From Acidobacteriota bacterium (GTDB taxonomy: Bacteria; Acidobacteriota; Thermoanaerobaculia; Multivoradales; JAHEKO01): 38,751 nt of DNA. The stretch spans positions 1 to 38,751 of the forward strand of contig JAJCXP010000393.1 of assembly GCA_029263375.1 (NCBI GenBank), in the 5' to 3' direction. Shown here piece by piece: positions 25,250 through 34,614 of the stretch. Position numbers and translations under genes: made by a program. The first letter of the stretch is position 1; each line of letters opens with the position of its first letter. Under the pieces are notes generated by a model. The model was given only the letters and a program-made list of their open reading frames with translations. It was not told the DNA's origin and did no database searches.

Positions 25250-26530
25250 GTGCCGTTCACCTTCGCCCATGGGGCCGAAGACTGGATAGCGGACATCGCT
25301 GACCGGCGGCTGCGGCGCGAGGTCGAGGCTCGGCTGCGACGCCAGGCCAGCCGCCACGCGGTACCGGTCGAGCTGCCGTTGATCGGTCACTTCGTCGCCG
25401 AAAATCGATGGATTGTCGCTGGCCGCAAGGCTGGGGAAGAGGTGGTGCGCGGAGATGTTCTATCGTTCGAGCGACGCGCCGAGTTGGCCTGCGATCCCTA
25501 CGAAGCGCTGATCAGTTCCGGTCTGAGCTGGCTGTCTGCCTTCCGGCCGACGGCGCCCGCCCCAGGCCCGCCTGCGGCGCGATTGAAGGCATGTAGCCCA
25601 GACTACCTGCCCCGGGCCTGGGCCTGGTGGCTGCACCTGGGAGTCGAAGAAAGAAAGCGTGACTACTGGTCGATCGTTCCCGCTGGCACGGTCGGCGACG
25701 CCTGGCCACATGCCCGGTTCACGTTGGCGTCAGGCAAAGCCGGTTCCGATCTAGCGCCTGCGACGCCTGTCCGGGAACCAGCACCGGATCGCCTTTCGGA
25801 ACTCGAGAGCCGCCTCGAAGGCATGCTCGGATCGCTCCCGACCCTGCTGCAGTCTGCCGACGACCAGGTGTCGAGTACACATCTTTCCAGGGACCTCCAG
25901 CATCTCGTGGAGAAGGTCGAGGAGCTACGGTCCAAGCTGGATCGGGTCGAGAGCAGCGCGGAACAGGGATTGCCGGAGCTGCGATCGCAACTGGATCGGG
26001 TCACCTGCAGCCTCGAGCAGGGATTGCCGGAGCTGAGATCCCAGCTCGGTGACATCGCCGACGGCATGGAGCGGCGCCGTCGCGACGAGCGTGGCGCCGG
26101 GACCTGGATCCTGACCGCGGCGGTCGTTGCCGGGCTACTCGGTTTCGGCGCTGGCTGGTTCGCCGGCAAGGGCACACCGGACAGCCAATTCCGAGCTGGG
26201 ATCAGCGACGAGCTGGCGTCGATAGGCAACCAGCTCACGGCCTTGCAGACTTCCTTCAGTAACTCCGCCGCGGAACGCAAGACGATCAGCACACGGCTGG
26301 ACCAGGAGGCCGGATCCCGGGCACAAGCACTGGTGGACGTCAACAGAAAGCTCGAGTTGGTGCAGGCGGCGCTCGAGAAGATCGAGACCTCGTCGAGCCA
26401 AAGCGCGTCCCGGAAGCGGCAGCGCAGGAAGCAGCAGCGGGAAGACGGCGGCGATCCGCCTCTTGCAAGCTCCGGCACCGACTCCGAAGGCGAAGGCGAG
26501 ATGGCGGGCGGAGAAGCGGGCGAACGATAA
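25250..26530 (+). CDS. Single-pass membrane protein with tandem coiled-coil repeats
   Basis: 426 residues from GTG 25250, one base after the upstream TGA, with a GGGGG-type ribosome site. The N-terminal ~160 residues are globular. A coiled coil (180-275) contains two adjacent 18-residue repeats, LDRVESSAEQGLPELRSQ (230-247) and LDRVTCSLEQGLPELRSQ (248-265). A basic stretch (ERRRRDER) precedes one membrane helix (about 284-305). A second coiled coil follows (315-385), then a basic tail (RKRQRRKQQR) and an acidic Gly/Glu-rich end. Positive charge before the helix suggests the N-terminus is cytoplasmic and the C-terminal coil is outside. Partner of the upstream GTPase by position. No family recognised. 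Confidence 0.7.
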   Translation: MPFTFAHGAEDWIADIADRRLRREVEARLRRQASRHAVPVELPLIGHFVAENRWIVAGRKAGEEVVRGDVLSFERRAELACDPYEALISSGLSWLSAFRPTAPAPGPPAARLKACSPDYLPRAWAWWLHLGVEERKRDYWSIVPAGTVGDAWPHARFTLASGKAGSDLAPATPVREPAPDRLSELESRLEGMLGSLPTLLQSADDQVSSTHLSRDLQHLVEKVEELRSKLDRVESSAEQGLPELRSQLDRVTCSLEQGLPELRSQLGDIADGMERRRRDERGAGTWILTAAVVAGLLGFGAGWFAGKGTPDSQFRAGISDELASIGNQLTALQTSFSNSAAERKTISTRLDQEAGSRAQALVDVNRKLELVQAALEKIETSSSQSASRKRQRRKQQREDGGDPPLASSGTDSEGEGEMAGGEAGER

Positions 26531-26531
26531 A

Positions 26532-28181
26532 ATGGCATTGCGCTTCGTCACCCTTTCCGTACCGCCGTTTCAAGAGGGCGAAGCCATCGTCGGCCGGCCA
26601 CTGGCTCTCCAGTGGCGGCAGAGGTTCGATTCCACGGAGAGTGACGCGGCCGCGACCTCGACCCGGCTGCGGGGCAACATCAGGATCGATCCGCTCAAGA
26701 GCCTCGAGAAAGACCACAGGTTGGTCGGTCCAAAGGGGGAAATGAAGCGCACATTCCCGATCCGGCTGGAGGTCGACCGGTCGAGAATGACGGTGCCTGG
26801 GGAGTTGGAGCACAACTATCTGAGGAAAGCCACGAAGAACGTTAGCCTGGTGGTGGAGGCCGGCGGCAAGACTCCCAAGACCTTGGGAATCCATCTCGGC
26901 GGCGGTCGCTTCGCGCGCTTCGACCGGAGTGCGCCCGAGAAGGCCTGGGCGCTGGATCGGCCACCGACGCTTGAGACCTGCTGTCGACCGTTCATCCCCT
27001 ACCTGATCCAGCCCCCCGACTTCGAGACCCCGGACTTTACCAGAATCGAGCTGACGAGGGCGGATCCCGAGACCGATCCGCAGCCGGCGAACGGCTGGTT
27101 CGACCCCATCGTCTGGACGACGGTCGCAGGGCCGCTACCGGCTGACGGCCAGGACCAACCTCCGTTACTTCGCGAACTGATCGACAGCGCGTGGCATGTC
27201 TGGCCACTGATCTCCGCACGACGGGCGCCGATGGCCTGCTTCCTAGAGACCTGGGAATCGCAGGTTCGCGAGCGGAACGAGCGCGACACTCTGGAGCGCC
27301 TGCTGTGGGGTCCCAAATCGCCCCACGATTTGCTGCAACCCACACTCCCGCCGTGGATCGCTTTCCTGGCCCTGGATTCGCTCGAGGGCTGCTTTCTGGT
27401 CAAGGACCATGGCGGCAAGAAACCGACCCGCTTCGTCTGGCAGCCGGCCGCGGAGTTTGACGCCGCCGGCATGCTCCTTGCCAAGCGCCTGGTCGAGAGC
27501 TGGGGCGGCGACCTCAGCGCATCGCCGGGACTGCCGCCGCCCGTGGCCACCGGCCTGACGTCGCTGCGCCGGTCGCGGGCGCACTACTCGCTGGCGACCG
27601 TTCCGGTCGAGGCACTGGAAGACGCGGCGCGTCTCTTGCGTGAGCACGACGCTACCCGGAATCTCGACAGCTACCAGCGCATCGCCCAACTGATCGACAG
27701 CGACGCCGGTCGCAAGGCTTGTCCAGCCTGGAGTAGCGCCCACCTGGGCACGGTGCTCTACCGTGACGACGCCGGCGGTTCCCGAACGCGGCTACGCTTC
27801 GACCACGCGGAGTTCCTCGAGCGATTCGTCCGCCGCTGGCTGTTGCCGCGTTCGCCGGTGCGAGTCCGGATACCCCATCCCGGCGCAGCCGGCGATGCCG
27901 AGACCTGCTATGACCCGTTCAACTCACGCACCTTCGGCGCCCGGCGGTTCTTCACCGATCTGGCCCGGCCGCGCCCGGAGCCAGTGAGGCGCGACGAGGT
28001 GCTCGAGATCTACGGCGGACCGGGATGGTGGCACCGGTGGGCCCGGGTCGTGCACACCAAGGGGGCCGACCAGCACATCCGATTGCGGCACGCGTTTATC
28101 CTCGATAGCTCGAAGATCGGCTCCCGGCTCGGCGAGCTGCCGCCCGATTCGACCCCGCGGCAAGAGATGAGGTTCTATTGA
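26532..28181 (+). CDS. Unknown protein of about 549 residues
   Basis: No family recognised. ATG 26532 follows the upstream stop by one base and begins MALRFVTLSVPPFQEGEA; the frame extends to 26463 but only by overlapping the previous gene. The N-terminal third is beta-rich and basic (ALQWRQRF, RLRGNIRIDPLKSLEKDHRL). The rest is mixed, Trp-rich (WETWES-like helices, GGPGWWHRWARVVH) and soluble. The stop overlaps the TTG start of the AAA+ gene (TTGA), which implies coupled translation and perhaps a physical complex with the AAA+ protein. A type VI-like baseplate subunit or an adaptor is possible; nothing in the sequence proves it. Confidence 0.7.
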   Translation: MALRFVTLSVPPFQEGEAIVGRPLALQWRQRFDSTESDAAATSTRLRGNIRIDPLKSLEKDHRLVGPKGEMKRTFPIRLEVDRSRMTVPGELEHNYLRKATKNVSLVVEAGGKTPKTLGIHLGGGRFARFDRSAPEKAWALDRPPTLETCCRPFIPYLIQPPDFETPDFTRIELTRADPETDPQPANGWFDPIVWTTVAGPLPADGQDQPPLLRELIDSAWHVWPLISARRAPMACFLETWESQVRERNERDTLERLLWGPKSPHDLLQPTLPPWIAFLALDSLEGCFLVKDHGGKKPTRFVWQPAAEFDAAGMLLAKRLVESWGGDLSASPGLPPPVATGLTSLRRSRAHYSLATVPVEALEDAARLLREHDATRNLDSYQRIAQLIDSDAGRKACPAWSSAHLGTVLYRDDAGGSRTRLRFDHAEFLERFVRRWLLPRSPVRVRIPHPGAAGDAETCYDPFNSRTFGARRFFTDLARPRPEPVRRDEVLEIYGGPGWWHRWARVVHTKGADQHIRLRHAFILDSSKIGSRLGELPPDSTPRQEMRFY

Positions 28182-30451
28182 GCACCGACGGATTTCAGGC
28201 GCTGGTCGAGCGCGAGCTCGACCGGGCCCGCGCCAAGAGGCAGATCCTGACCGTGGCGCACCTGGTGGTGCGGGGGTTGGCCGACCACCCGCAGCATGCC
28301 GACGACCGTTTGGTTGACGCCCGCCGGCGGATCGAGGGGGCGCTGGTCAAGGTCGCCGTGTTGCGTCCCGGCCAGCCCGACCGCACCTTCGACCTGGCCG
28401 CCGCCGCCGAAAGCTACGGACGGTTCGAGGGCACCGTCGACGCCGAGCTCGTGGCTGCCGCCGGCCAGGCCGAGCTGCTCCTGGCCTGGCTGTGGCGCGG
28501 CGGCTTCGACGACGCCCAGCCCGGCGGCGGCGGCACCCTGCGCGCCGCAGCCGAGCTGTGCCGGCAAGCCGGGATCAGCGATCTCGATGTCCTGCCCCCC
28601 GGGCTGCGAGCCTCCGAACCGGAGCTCGGGCGTCCGGCCGGCGCCCTGGCGGCGAAGCCCCTGATCGGACGCGGCAAGGATCTGGAGCGGCACCTGCACG
28701 GCCTCGGGCTGGCAGTCCAACAGGGGCGGCACTACCTGCTCGAGGGCCAAAGCGGGGTCGGCAAGTCGCACTTCGTCCAGCACCTGGTCGAGCTGGCTCG
28801 TGAGCGCTGGGCGGTCACCGGCGACGTGCGACAACGCATGGAGTTTCGTCTCTACGACCGGCGCGACTTCTCGGGGTCGCAGGCCGATACCCAGCGCAAG
28901 CTCGAAACCCTCTACCGGGAGCTCGACCAGCGTCCCGACGTTCTCCCTGTGCTCGACGACCTGCACACCGTGCTCGACCCGCGGTTCGGCCTGACCGAGG
29001 AGTTCATGCGCCTGTTCGGCGGCCGGTTGGAGGCTGGCGGCCGAAGTTTCATGCTGGTTTGCCGCACCGCTGAGGTCCACAGCTCCGGCCTCTACCGGCT
29101 GGTGCCTCAAACCGCGTCGCTGTCGGCCCTCGGCGCGGAGCAGAGTCAGCGGGTGGTCGAGATGAGGCTCGAGGAGCTGGCCTCGATCATCCCGCCCAGC
29201 CTCAAGATCGAGGGCGGCGCCGGCGGCTACGCCGGCCGTGTCCTGGAAGTCGCCCGCGAGCGCTACGGACACCGTTACTCGCCTGAGATCGTGCTGCACC
29301 TGGCCGAGTCGGCGGTCGCCCGGGCGCGTGCCCGATTGGCGACCGAGGAACAGGTAGACGAGGCCCCGGCGCTGAGGTCCGAGGATCTGTGGCGTCACGT
29401 CGCCGAGGAGTTGGCGCTGTCGCCAGAGCTCCTGGGCCGGACTCCGGATGACTTCTACCAGCAAGTCAACCAGCAGCTCAAGACGGTGGTGTTCGGCCAG
29501 GACCACGCGGTCGACGTCGTCACCCTCGCCCTGCTCTCGCTGCCCTCGAAGGCGCAGCGAGAGCCTCGCGGGCGCTTCCTGTTCGTCGGGCCACCGGGCG
29601 TCGGCAAGACCCACCTCGGGCGCTCGCTGGCACAGGCGCTGGGCTACGGCGAAGAGGCGTTCTTCATCTTCAACATGTCCGAGTACGCCACCGAGATGGC
29701 GCGCACCCGCTTTCTCGGCTCCGATCCCGGCTACGTCGGCTACGGCACCACCCGCACCATCTACGACCTGGTACGCGCCCGGTCCTCGTGCGTTGTCTTA
29801 CTCGACGAGATCGACCGCTCCCACCCTTCGATCCAGGACGTCCTGCTGTCAGTGCTCGAAGGCCAGGGCAAGGACGCCGACGGGGTGCCGGTCTCGTTCT
29901 CGCAGGCGATCTTCATCATGACCACCAATCAGGGGCAGGATCGGGTGATCAGCGCGTACGAGGAAGTACAGCGGCAGGGCGGCTCGCGATCACAGCTCGC
30001 GGAACGTTTCGACGACGACGCGCTGCGGGACCTGATCCTGCGCGGCGTGGTCGACAGCTCCGAGTCCGAAATGCTCGACTTCCTCCACCGCAAGCAGCTC
30101 GCGGCGCGCCAGGCCTTCGCCGACGCCGACGACGACCAGGCGCGGCTGACCGCGATCGACCAGGTAACGATGCTGGGCGAGCGGCTACGGCGGCTCGGCC
30201 GGCAGGAGTCTAAACCGGTCCTCGACCGCGCGCTGCTCGACCGGATCGACTGCATCATCCCCTTCTTTCCGATCAAGGAGCGCCCGCTGCTCGCTAGAAT
30301 CCTCGAGCAAGAACTTGAGCGCGCCGGCTGGGCCGACTGCCCGCCGGGAGTCCAGGAGCAGATTCTACACGCCGCTATCGTTCAGCAAGAGTCGGTGAGG
30401 CCGTTGCAGCGACTGATCAAGAAACACCTGCGCGAGCGCCATCTGGCGTGA
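28178..30451 (+). CDS. ClpB/ClpV-like two-domain AAA+ unfoldase
   Basis: 757 residues with two AAA+ modules. An N-terminal helical domain (1-150) resembles a Clp N domain. Module 1: Walker A GQSGVGKS (190-197) and Walker B LPVLDDLH (256-263), followed by the HRYSPEIVLHLAESAVARAR helix typical of Clp D1. Module 2 is strongly Clp-like: GPPGVGKT (471-478), pore loop GYVGYG (518-523), LLDEID (541-546), sensor TTNQG and a C-terminal RPLQRLIKK. It lacks the ClpP-binding loop and a long ClpB middle domain. ClpV recycles contracted type VI sheaths, and the VgrG- and PAAR-like genes downstream make that role attractive. The TTG start 28178 has GAGG upstream and overlaps the previous stop. Confidence 0.85.
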   Translation: MSTDGFQALVERELDRARAKRQILTVAHLVVRGLADHPQHADDRLVDARRRIEGALVKVAVLRPGQPDRTFDLAAAAESYGRFEGTVDAELVAAAGQAELLLAWLWRGGFDDAQPGGGGTLRAAAELCRQAGISDLDVLPPGLRASEPELGRPAGALAAKPLIGRGKDLERHLHGLGLAVQQGRHYLLEGQSGVGKSHFVQHLVELARERWAVTGDVRQRMEFRLYDRRDFSGSQADTQRKLETLYRELDQRPDVLPVLDDLHTVLDPRFGLTEEFMRLFGGRLEAGGRSFMLVCRTAEVHSSGLYRLVPQTASLSALGAEQSQRVVEMRLEELASIIPPSLKIEGGAGGYAGRVLEVARERYGHRYSPEIVLHLAESAVARARARLATEEQVDEAPALRSEDLWRHVAEELALSPELLGRTPDDFYQQVNQQLKTVVFGQDHAVDVVTLALLSLPSKAQREPRGRFLFVGPPGVGKTHLGRSLAQALGYGEEAFFIFNMSEYATEMARTRFLGSDPGYVGYGTTRTIYDLVRARSSCVVLLDEIDRSHPSIQDVLLSVLEGQGKDADGVPVSFSQAIFIMTTNQGQDRVISAYEEVQRQGGSRSQLAERFDDDALRDLILRGVVDSSESEMLDFLHRKQLAARQAFADADDDQARLTAIDQVTMLGERLRRLGRQESKPVLDRALLDRIDCIIPFFPIKERPLLARILEQELERAGWADCPPGVQEQILHAAIVQQESVRPLQRLIKKHLRERHLA

Positions 30452-30486
30452 CGCTGGGGTCATCATCATCTCGAAAGGAGCATGCC

Positions 30487-33400
30487 GTGCCATTGAATTC
30501 GGACTTACACCAGGCCCTCCAGCAGTCCAACGATCGCATCGCGATCGTCGGACGATGGACTTCGAAGCCGAAGGGGGTCGGGGTCTATCGGTTCTCGAAG
30601 AAGAAAGATCCGAAGCCGGACGGGACGATCCGGGTCGTCGACCTTTTCGAAGTGGTCAGACCTCACCTCGAAAAGAAGCCGGACGTTGTCGTCATGGGCA
30701 ACCGGACCTACAACGTGTTCGTGCTGGGCGAACCGGGGAGCGGGGGGGACCGTCTGGAGCTGCTGGCCGACAGCAATCTCCTAGACGGCGCGGCCGACGT
30801 GCTCACCGAGGCCCAGGAAGAGGGCGGCCGACTGGTCGAGCGGTTGGTCGGGGCGCTCGACCGCCTGATTCCCTTCGCTGGGTCCAAGTTCTCCTCCAAA
30901 CTGCTCGAGGTCGCGGCGCGCTATCTGCACCAGGCGGCGTTGCGGCTTCCCGGCAGCCACCTGCCCAATCCCGGAAAACTGGCCGACCTGGCGCTAGTGG
31001 ACCATGGCCTCGGCGCGCTATTGGTACGGTTCCTGACCGCCTATGAGACGGACGAGACCGAGATCCGGGGTCTGGTGCGTCAACGCCTCAGAGAGCTGGC
31101 GAAAGGCGAGGCGGGCCGCGGCGTCTTCACGAGCGAGCATCAGGCGGAGCAGATCACCGGCATGCTCGAAGCTCTGGTGCGCTGCAAGGCGACCCTGCTC
31201 GACGGCGCGGAATCAGACGCGATCTGGCAGGCCGAGTTCTCGGTAGGCGACAACCGGGTCGAGCTCGGCCTCGAGACCGACGAGCTCTTCGATCTCTACC
31301 GCAGGTTCAGGATCGCCGCCGACGAGGTCCACCGGCTGGTGCGCAGCGAGCCGTTGCACGCGTCGATGGTGCTCTGGCTGTTTTCCAAGTACCGCGTCGG
31401 AGGCGCCTTTCAGGGCAAGCCAGCCACCGATCAGGCGGCGAGGGAGGCATTCAGGCTCGGCGTCGAAGACTGGGGAGATCAGCGGGTCCGTGCCCTGACC
31501 CAGGAGCAGGTCGACGTGTTCACCGCCCGCGCCGAGGAGGTCGCGGTGGACTTGGAAGGCATTCCGGCTGACGACGAGTTCTTCCCCGACTACCTCGATG
31601 AGATCGGCTTGCATACCATTCGCATGCTCCAGGCCTCCAAGCGATATACCAAGGCGGAGCTAGAGAAACGGGCCGGCAGGCTATTTGTCAGGCTCGCGGA
31701 GAGTGCCGGCGCGGTCGGAAGGATGGTCGACGAAGTCAAAGAACGAATCGACGAGCTGAGGCCGCTGTGGGTCGCCCTGCTCAACCTCGACGACGACGCG
31801 ATACCGGAGGCGATGAGAGCGAAGCTGGATGAAAAGCGCGCGGAAGTCGGCGAGCGGGCGCCGGAGTTGTTCAGCACGGATCGCGTCGAGGGCGCCACCA
31901 AGGATGAATTCCTGGCCAGCTTCGTAGCCGAGTTGTCGCGTTCTGGCAAACAGGACCTGGCCCAGCGATACCGCGCAGATCTGGCTGAGATCCAGCAAAA
32001 ACGAAAGCACTTCTGGGCGCTCTACCGGGTCTTCCGCGGCGGCGCGGCGGCCGAGTCGACCAAGACTTCCGCGGGTACGGCCGGCGTCGGCTTGGCCAAT
32101 GTCACGCTCGAGGCCGAGGAGCAGCAAGTCAGCGCGCGAGCGTCGAAGCAGGAGGTGTTCCAGCAGGCGCAGGCCGGATTCACGGCGGCTAGAAAGCACG
32201 GTCCTGTACCAGCGGCGCCGCCGGCCGGCGGCACGCCACGGCCGGAATCGACGGACGATCCTGCGCCGCCTGCGCCGCCAAGCGACGATGCTGCGCCGGC
32301 GACCGAGGCCGAATCGACGGACGATCCGGAGGCCGCTGGCGGCTCCGCAACCGCGGTTGCCAACGTCACCCTCGATCCGGAGCTGTCCGGCGCGCGGGAG
32401 ACCGACCCGTCGCAGGTCTTGGATGAACTGCCTTCCTTCGCCGAGACCCAGGACGCGATTCTGACGCACGTCAACAGCCCGGAAGGTGAGGCCAACCGCG
32501 GTCGCCTCCAGGCGCTGATCCTCTCCGAGTTCATTCTCGCATCTCCCGGAGAGGCGACTTCGCTGGACAGCGACGACTTGTCCAACTTGCTCGGCCTGTT
32601 GGTCGACATCATGGAGCACACTGGCGACGCGCGCGGCGAGGCTCGCTACTACCGGCCGGGGCATGACGAGGGGGATACGCTCCTGACCAGCTGCCTCAAG
32701 CGGATCAACCTCAGCCGCTATTTTCCGGCCAACGGCTTCCAAGACCTTCGGTCGGTGATGAGCTGGTTGCAGAGACTCAACAACTCTCTGGCAAAGGTGA
32801 GCCCGTACTTAGTAGAAGTCCGTCGGCTGCGCGACACCTTCGCACTCTTGGCGAAGTATGGCGACCCGGACCTCGAGGTGGTCGTCGTCGACGACACCCT
32901 CAAGGGGCTCGCCAGCCAGACCCGGCCCGGGGAAACCCCTTGGATGCAGGCGCGGCCCGGCCTTCTCTACCTGACCAGTCTCGCGGGAGGCGGGCTCGAC
33001 CAGCTGGCGAAGCGGCTGCGTCAGACTGTCGACCGCAAGAAGACCGTCCACGTGCCGCTGGTCTTTGCCGCCGACGGCGCCGCCGGCTCGAGTCGCTTGC
33101 CGACGTTGGACGACGGCGATTTCGCCCCTATCATCACCGGCGGCAAGTTCGGGCTAGTGGTCCAAGGGCTCGAGGTCGACCTGCCTCCGATTCTTCTCCT
33201 CGCGTTGGCACCTCGACTGGCGGACGATAGCCTCGGGCGCATCGTGGTCGACCTAGACGACGATTTCGGCGAGTTCCCGATCGCCGATGAGGACGAGCCT
33301 CTCTGTTCATACCTGAAAAGACTGTGGCTCGATCCGAAGATCCTCGGACCCTACCTCTCGTCTCGGTGGGCCGCTGTGGCGTCAAGCCTGGTGAGTGACC

Positions 33401-33648
33401 AGCTGACTTGGGACAAGCTGAAAACGACGTTCGGCAAGCAGGTCAACGAGCAGCTGAAGTCCGCCGCCGACCGCCAAGCCGCCTACCAATGCCTGCCTCT
33501 GGCGCCCGCGCAACTGGGCGGGGTAGAGATCCTGGCCGATACCTACCAAGAGAACCAGCTCGGAAACGGCTCGATCGAGCGCAATCTCGGCGCGAAGGTG
33601 CTCACGACGGCCCGTTTCGGCGTGGTCGAGTGGCTCAAACAATTCTAG
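30487..33648 (+). CDS. Unknown 1053-residue two-part protein with repetitive linker
   Basis: GTG 30487 is chosen because GAAAGGAG (30473-30480) sits six bases upstream; the longer frame from 30448 lacks a site. The N-terminal ~515 residues are helical and charged, opening NSDLHQALQQSNDRIAIVGR. A linker of about 100 residues (about 525-640) is rich in Pro, Ala, Ser and Asp and contains two ESTDDP units and flanking ANVTLE/ANVTLDPE units. The C-terminal ~410 residues form a separate alpha/beta region with conserved-looking ITGGKFGLVVQGL and ending TYQENQLGNGSIERNLG. No homologue recognised; a sheath or baseplate identity cannot be shown. It lies between the ClpV-like and VgrG-like genes and ends in a stop that overlaps the next ribosome site. 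Confidence 0.75.
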   Translation: MPLNSDLHQALQQSNDRIAIVGRWTSKPKGVGVYRFSKKKDPKPDGTIRVVDLFEVVRPHLEKKPDVVVMGNRTYNVFVLGEPGSGGDRLELLADSNLLDGAADVLTEAQEEGGRLVERLVGALDRLIPFAGSKFSSKLLEVAARYLHQAALRLPGSHLPNPGKLADLALVDHGLGALLVRFLTAYETDETEIRGLVRQRLRELAKGEAGRGVFTSEHQAEQITGMLEALVRCKATLLDGAESDAIWQAEFSVGDNRVELGLETDELFDLYRRFRIAADEVHRLVRSEPLHASMVLWLFSKYRVGGAFQGKPATDQAAREAFRLGVEDWGDQRVRALTQEQVDVFTARAEEVAVDLEGIPADDEFFPDYLDEIGLHTIRMLQASKRYTKAELEKRAGRLFVRLAESAGAVGRMVDEVKERIDELRPLWVALLNLDDDAIPEAMRAKLDEKRAEVGERAPELFSTDRVEGATKDEFLASFVAELSRSGKQDLAQRYRADLAEIQQKRKHFWALYRVFRGGAAAESTKTSAGTAGVGLANVTLEAEEQQVSARASKQEVFQQAQAGFTAARKHGPVPAAPPAGGTPRPESTDDPAPPAPPSDDAAPATEAESTDDPEAAGGSATAVANVTLDPELSGARETDPSQVLDELPSFAETQDAILTHVNSPEGEANRGRLQALILSEFILASPGEATSLDSDDLSNLLGLLVDIMEHTGDARGEARYYRPGHDEGDTLLTSCLKRINLSRYFPANGFQDLRSVMSWLQRLNNSLAKVSPYLVEVRRLRDTFALLAKYGDPDLEVVVVDDTLKGLASQTRPGETPWMQARPGLLYLTSLAGGGLDQLAKRLRQTVDRKKTVHVPLVFAADGAAGSSRLPTLDDGDFAPIITGGKFGLVVQGLEVDLPPILLLALAPRLADDSLGRIVVDLDDDFGEFPIADEDEPLCSYLKRLWLDPKILGPYLSSRWAAVASSLVSDQLTWDKLKTTFGKQVNEQLKSAADRQAAYQCLPLAPAQLGGVEILADTYQENQLGNGSIERNLGAKVLTTARFGVVEWLKQF
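32245..32327 (+). repeat. In-frame 17-bp direct repeat in the linker of the 1053-residue protein
   Basis: GAATCGACGGACGATCC occurs at 32245-32261 and again at 32311-32327, 66 bases apart and in the same frame, giving two ESTDDP units. It marks a disordered hinge that can expand or contract by recombination. Confidence 0.7.
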
Positions 33649-33660
33649 GAGGATCACCGT

Positions 33661-34614
33661 ATGTCTTATAAGCTCGAAGAAACGGCCCCGCCCCAGACCG
33701 AGCTGATCAGCTCGTTCGAGAGTTTCTTGATCCGGGTCGATTTCAAGATCGACCTACAGGGCACCCTGGAGTGCATCGGGCAGGCGACGGTGGCGCTTTT
33801 TCAGAGCCGGGATTCGCACGCTACAGGCGTCGGCGAGGTCGGAATCGATGCGGCCCTTACGTACCGCGACTTCTCGATTTCGGACCTCGGCGGCGCGGGA
33901 AAGCTCGGACTACAACTGCGCTGCATCGAGGAGCGAACGCTCGACATCCACAATGAAGTTGCCCGGCTCTCGATCCTGGAATCCCCAATGATGGCGCCGA
34001 CGACGCCTCCGGGCTGGGCGACGCTCGGCGGATGGACTCAGCTCCTGCCGCACCTGGGCCCGAACCAGGACGGCACGCCCGACCGCCGGCGCAAGGTGTC
34101 CTTCGGTGACGTTTCTGAGCGACAGGCCCACGCGGTAGCCGAGACGATCGATTCCAAGGGAACCCGCTCCATCCAGGTCGTGACACCCTTGCTTTCGGAC
34201 CCGATCCTCGGCGAAGTCCTGCGCATGCACGGCAACAGCGTCACCGCCCAGCCGCTCAAGCTGAGCGCCTCCTGGCACGGCCAGCCGGTCGGCAGCTGGA
34301 CCTACCCCCCGCAAGCCCAGCCGCCGATCCCGGGTGCGGTCTGGGGCTCGGTGTTAGTGCTCCAGGGGATCTTCAAGAAGTGTCTCGTTGGGGACTTGGC
34401 GCAATGGGGTGCCACCGGCCAGGGGCCGCAGGTGCCGCTGGCGCTCGCGCCGCAGCTCTGGGAACTGGCCCTGTGCGCCGGGCGCAGCTTGGAGAGCGTC
34501 GACGAAACACAGCAGAATACGGTCGTCCCCCCAAGTCCCGATCCTCCGGTCGAGGTACTGATGCTCGACGATCTCAACTCGGCGGCAGCCACGCCGCTCG
34601 ATACGCTGTACTGA
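33661..34614 (+). CDS. Unknown 317-residue protein upstream of the VgrG-like gene
   Basis: Strong ribosome site AGGAGG (33647-33652), which overlaps the previous stop. The protein starts MSYKLEETAPPQTELISSF. The N-terminal ~110 residues look beta-rich and compact (RVDFKIDLQGTLECIGQATV, LGLQLRCIEERTLDIHNEVA). A Pro/Trp-rich middle follows and the C-terminus is acidic (VEVLMLDDLNSA). No signal peptide, membrane segment or recognised domain. Its strong ribosome site suggests it is made in higher amounts than its neighbours, as a structural subunit would be. The stop overlaps the next ATG by one base. Candidate tube or baseplate protein by position only. Confidence 0.7.
   Translation: MSYKLEETAPPQTELISSFESFLIRVDFKIDLQGTLECIGQATVALFQSRDSHATGVGEVGIDAALTYRDFSISDLGGAGKLGLQLRCIEERTLDIHNEVARLSILESPMMAPTTPPGWATLGGWTQLLPHLGPNQDGTPDRRRKVSFGDVSERQAHAVAETIDSKGTRSIQVVTPLLSDPILGEVLRMHGNSVTAQPLKLSASWHGQPVGSWTYPPQAQPPIPGAVWGSVLVLQGIFKKCLVGDLAQWGATGQGPQVPLALAPQLWELALCAGRSLESVDETQQNTVVPPSPDPPVEVLMLDDLNSAAATPLDTLY

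Noticed and set aside
28175-29614. 479-codon open frame on the minus strand opposite the AAA+ gene
   Set aside because: It is antisense to an AAA+ gene with both Walker A motifs and a pore loop intact; its Gln/Gly/Leu-rich text is a codon-bias shadow typical of high-GC DNA.
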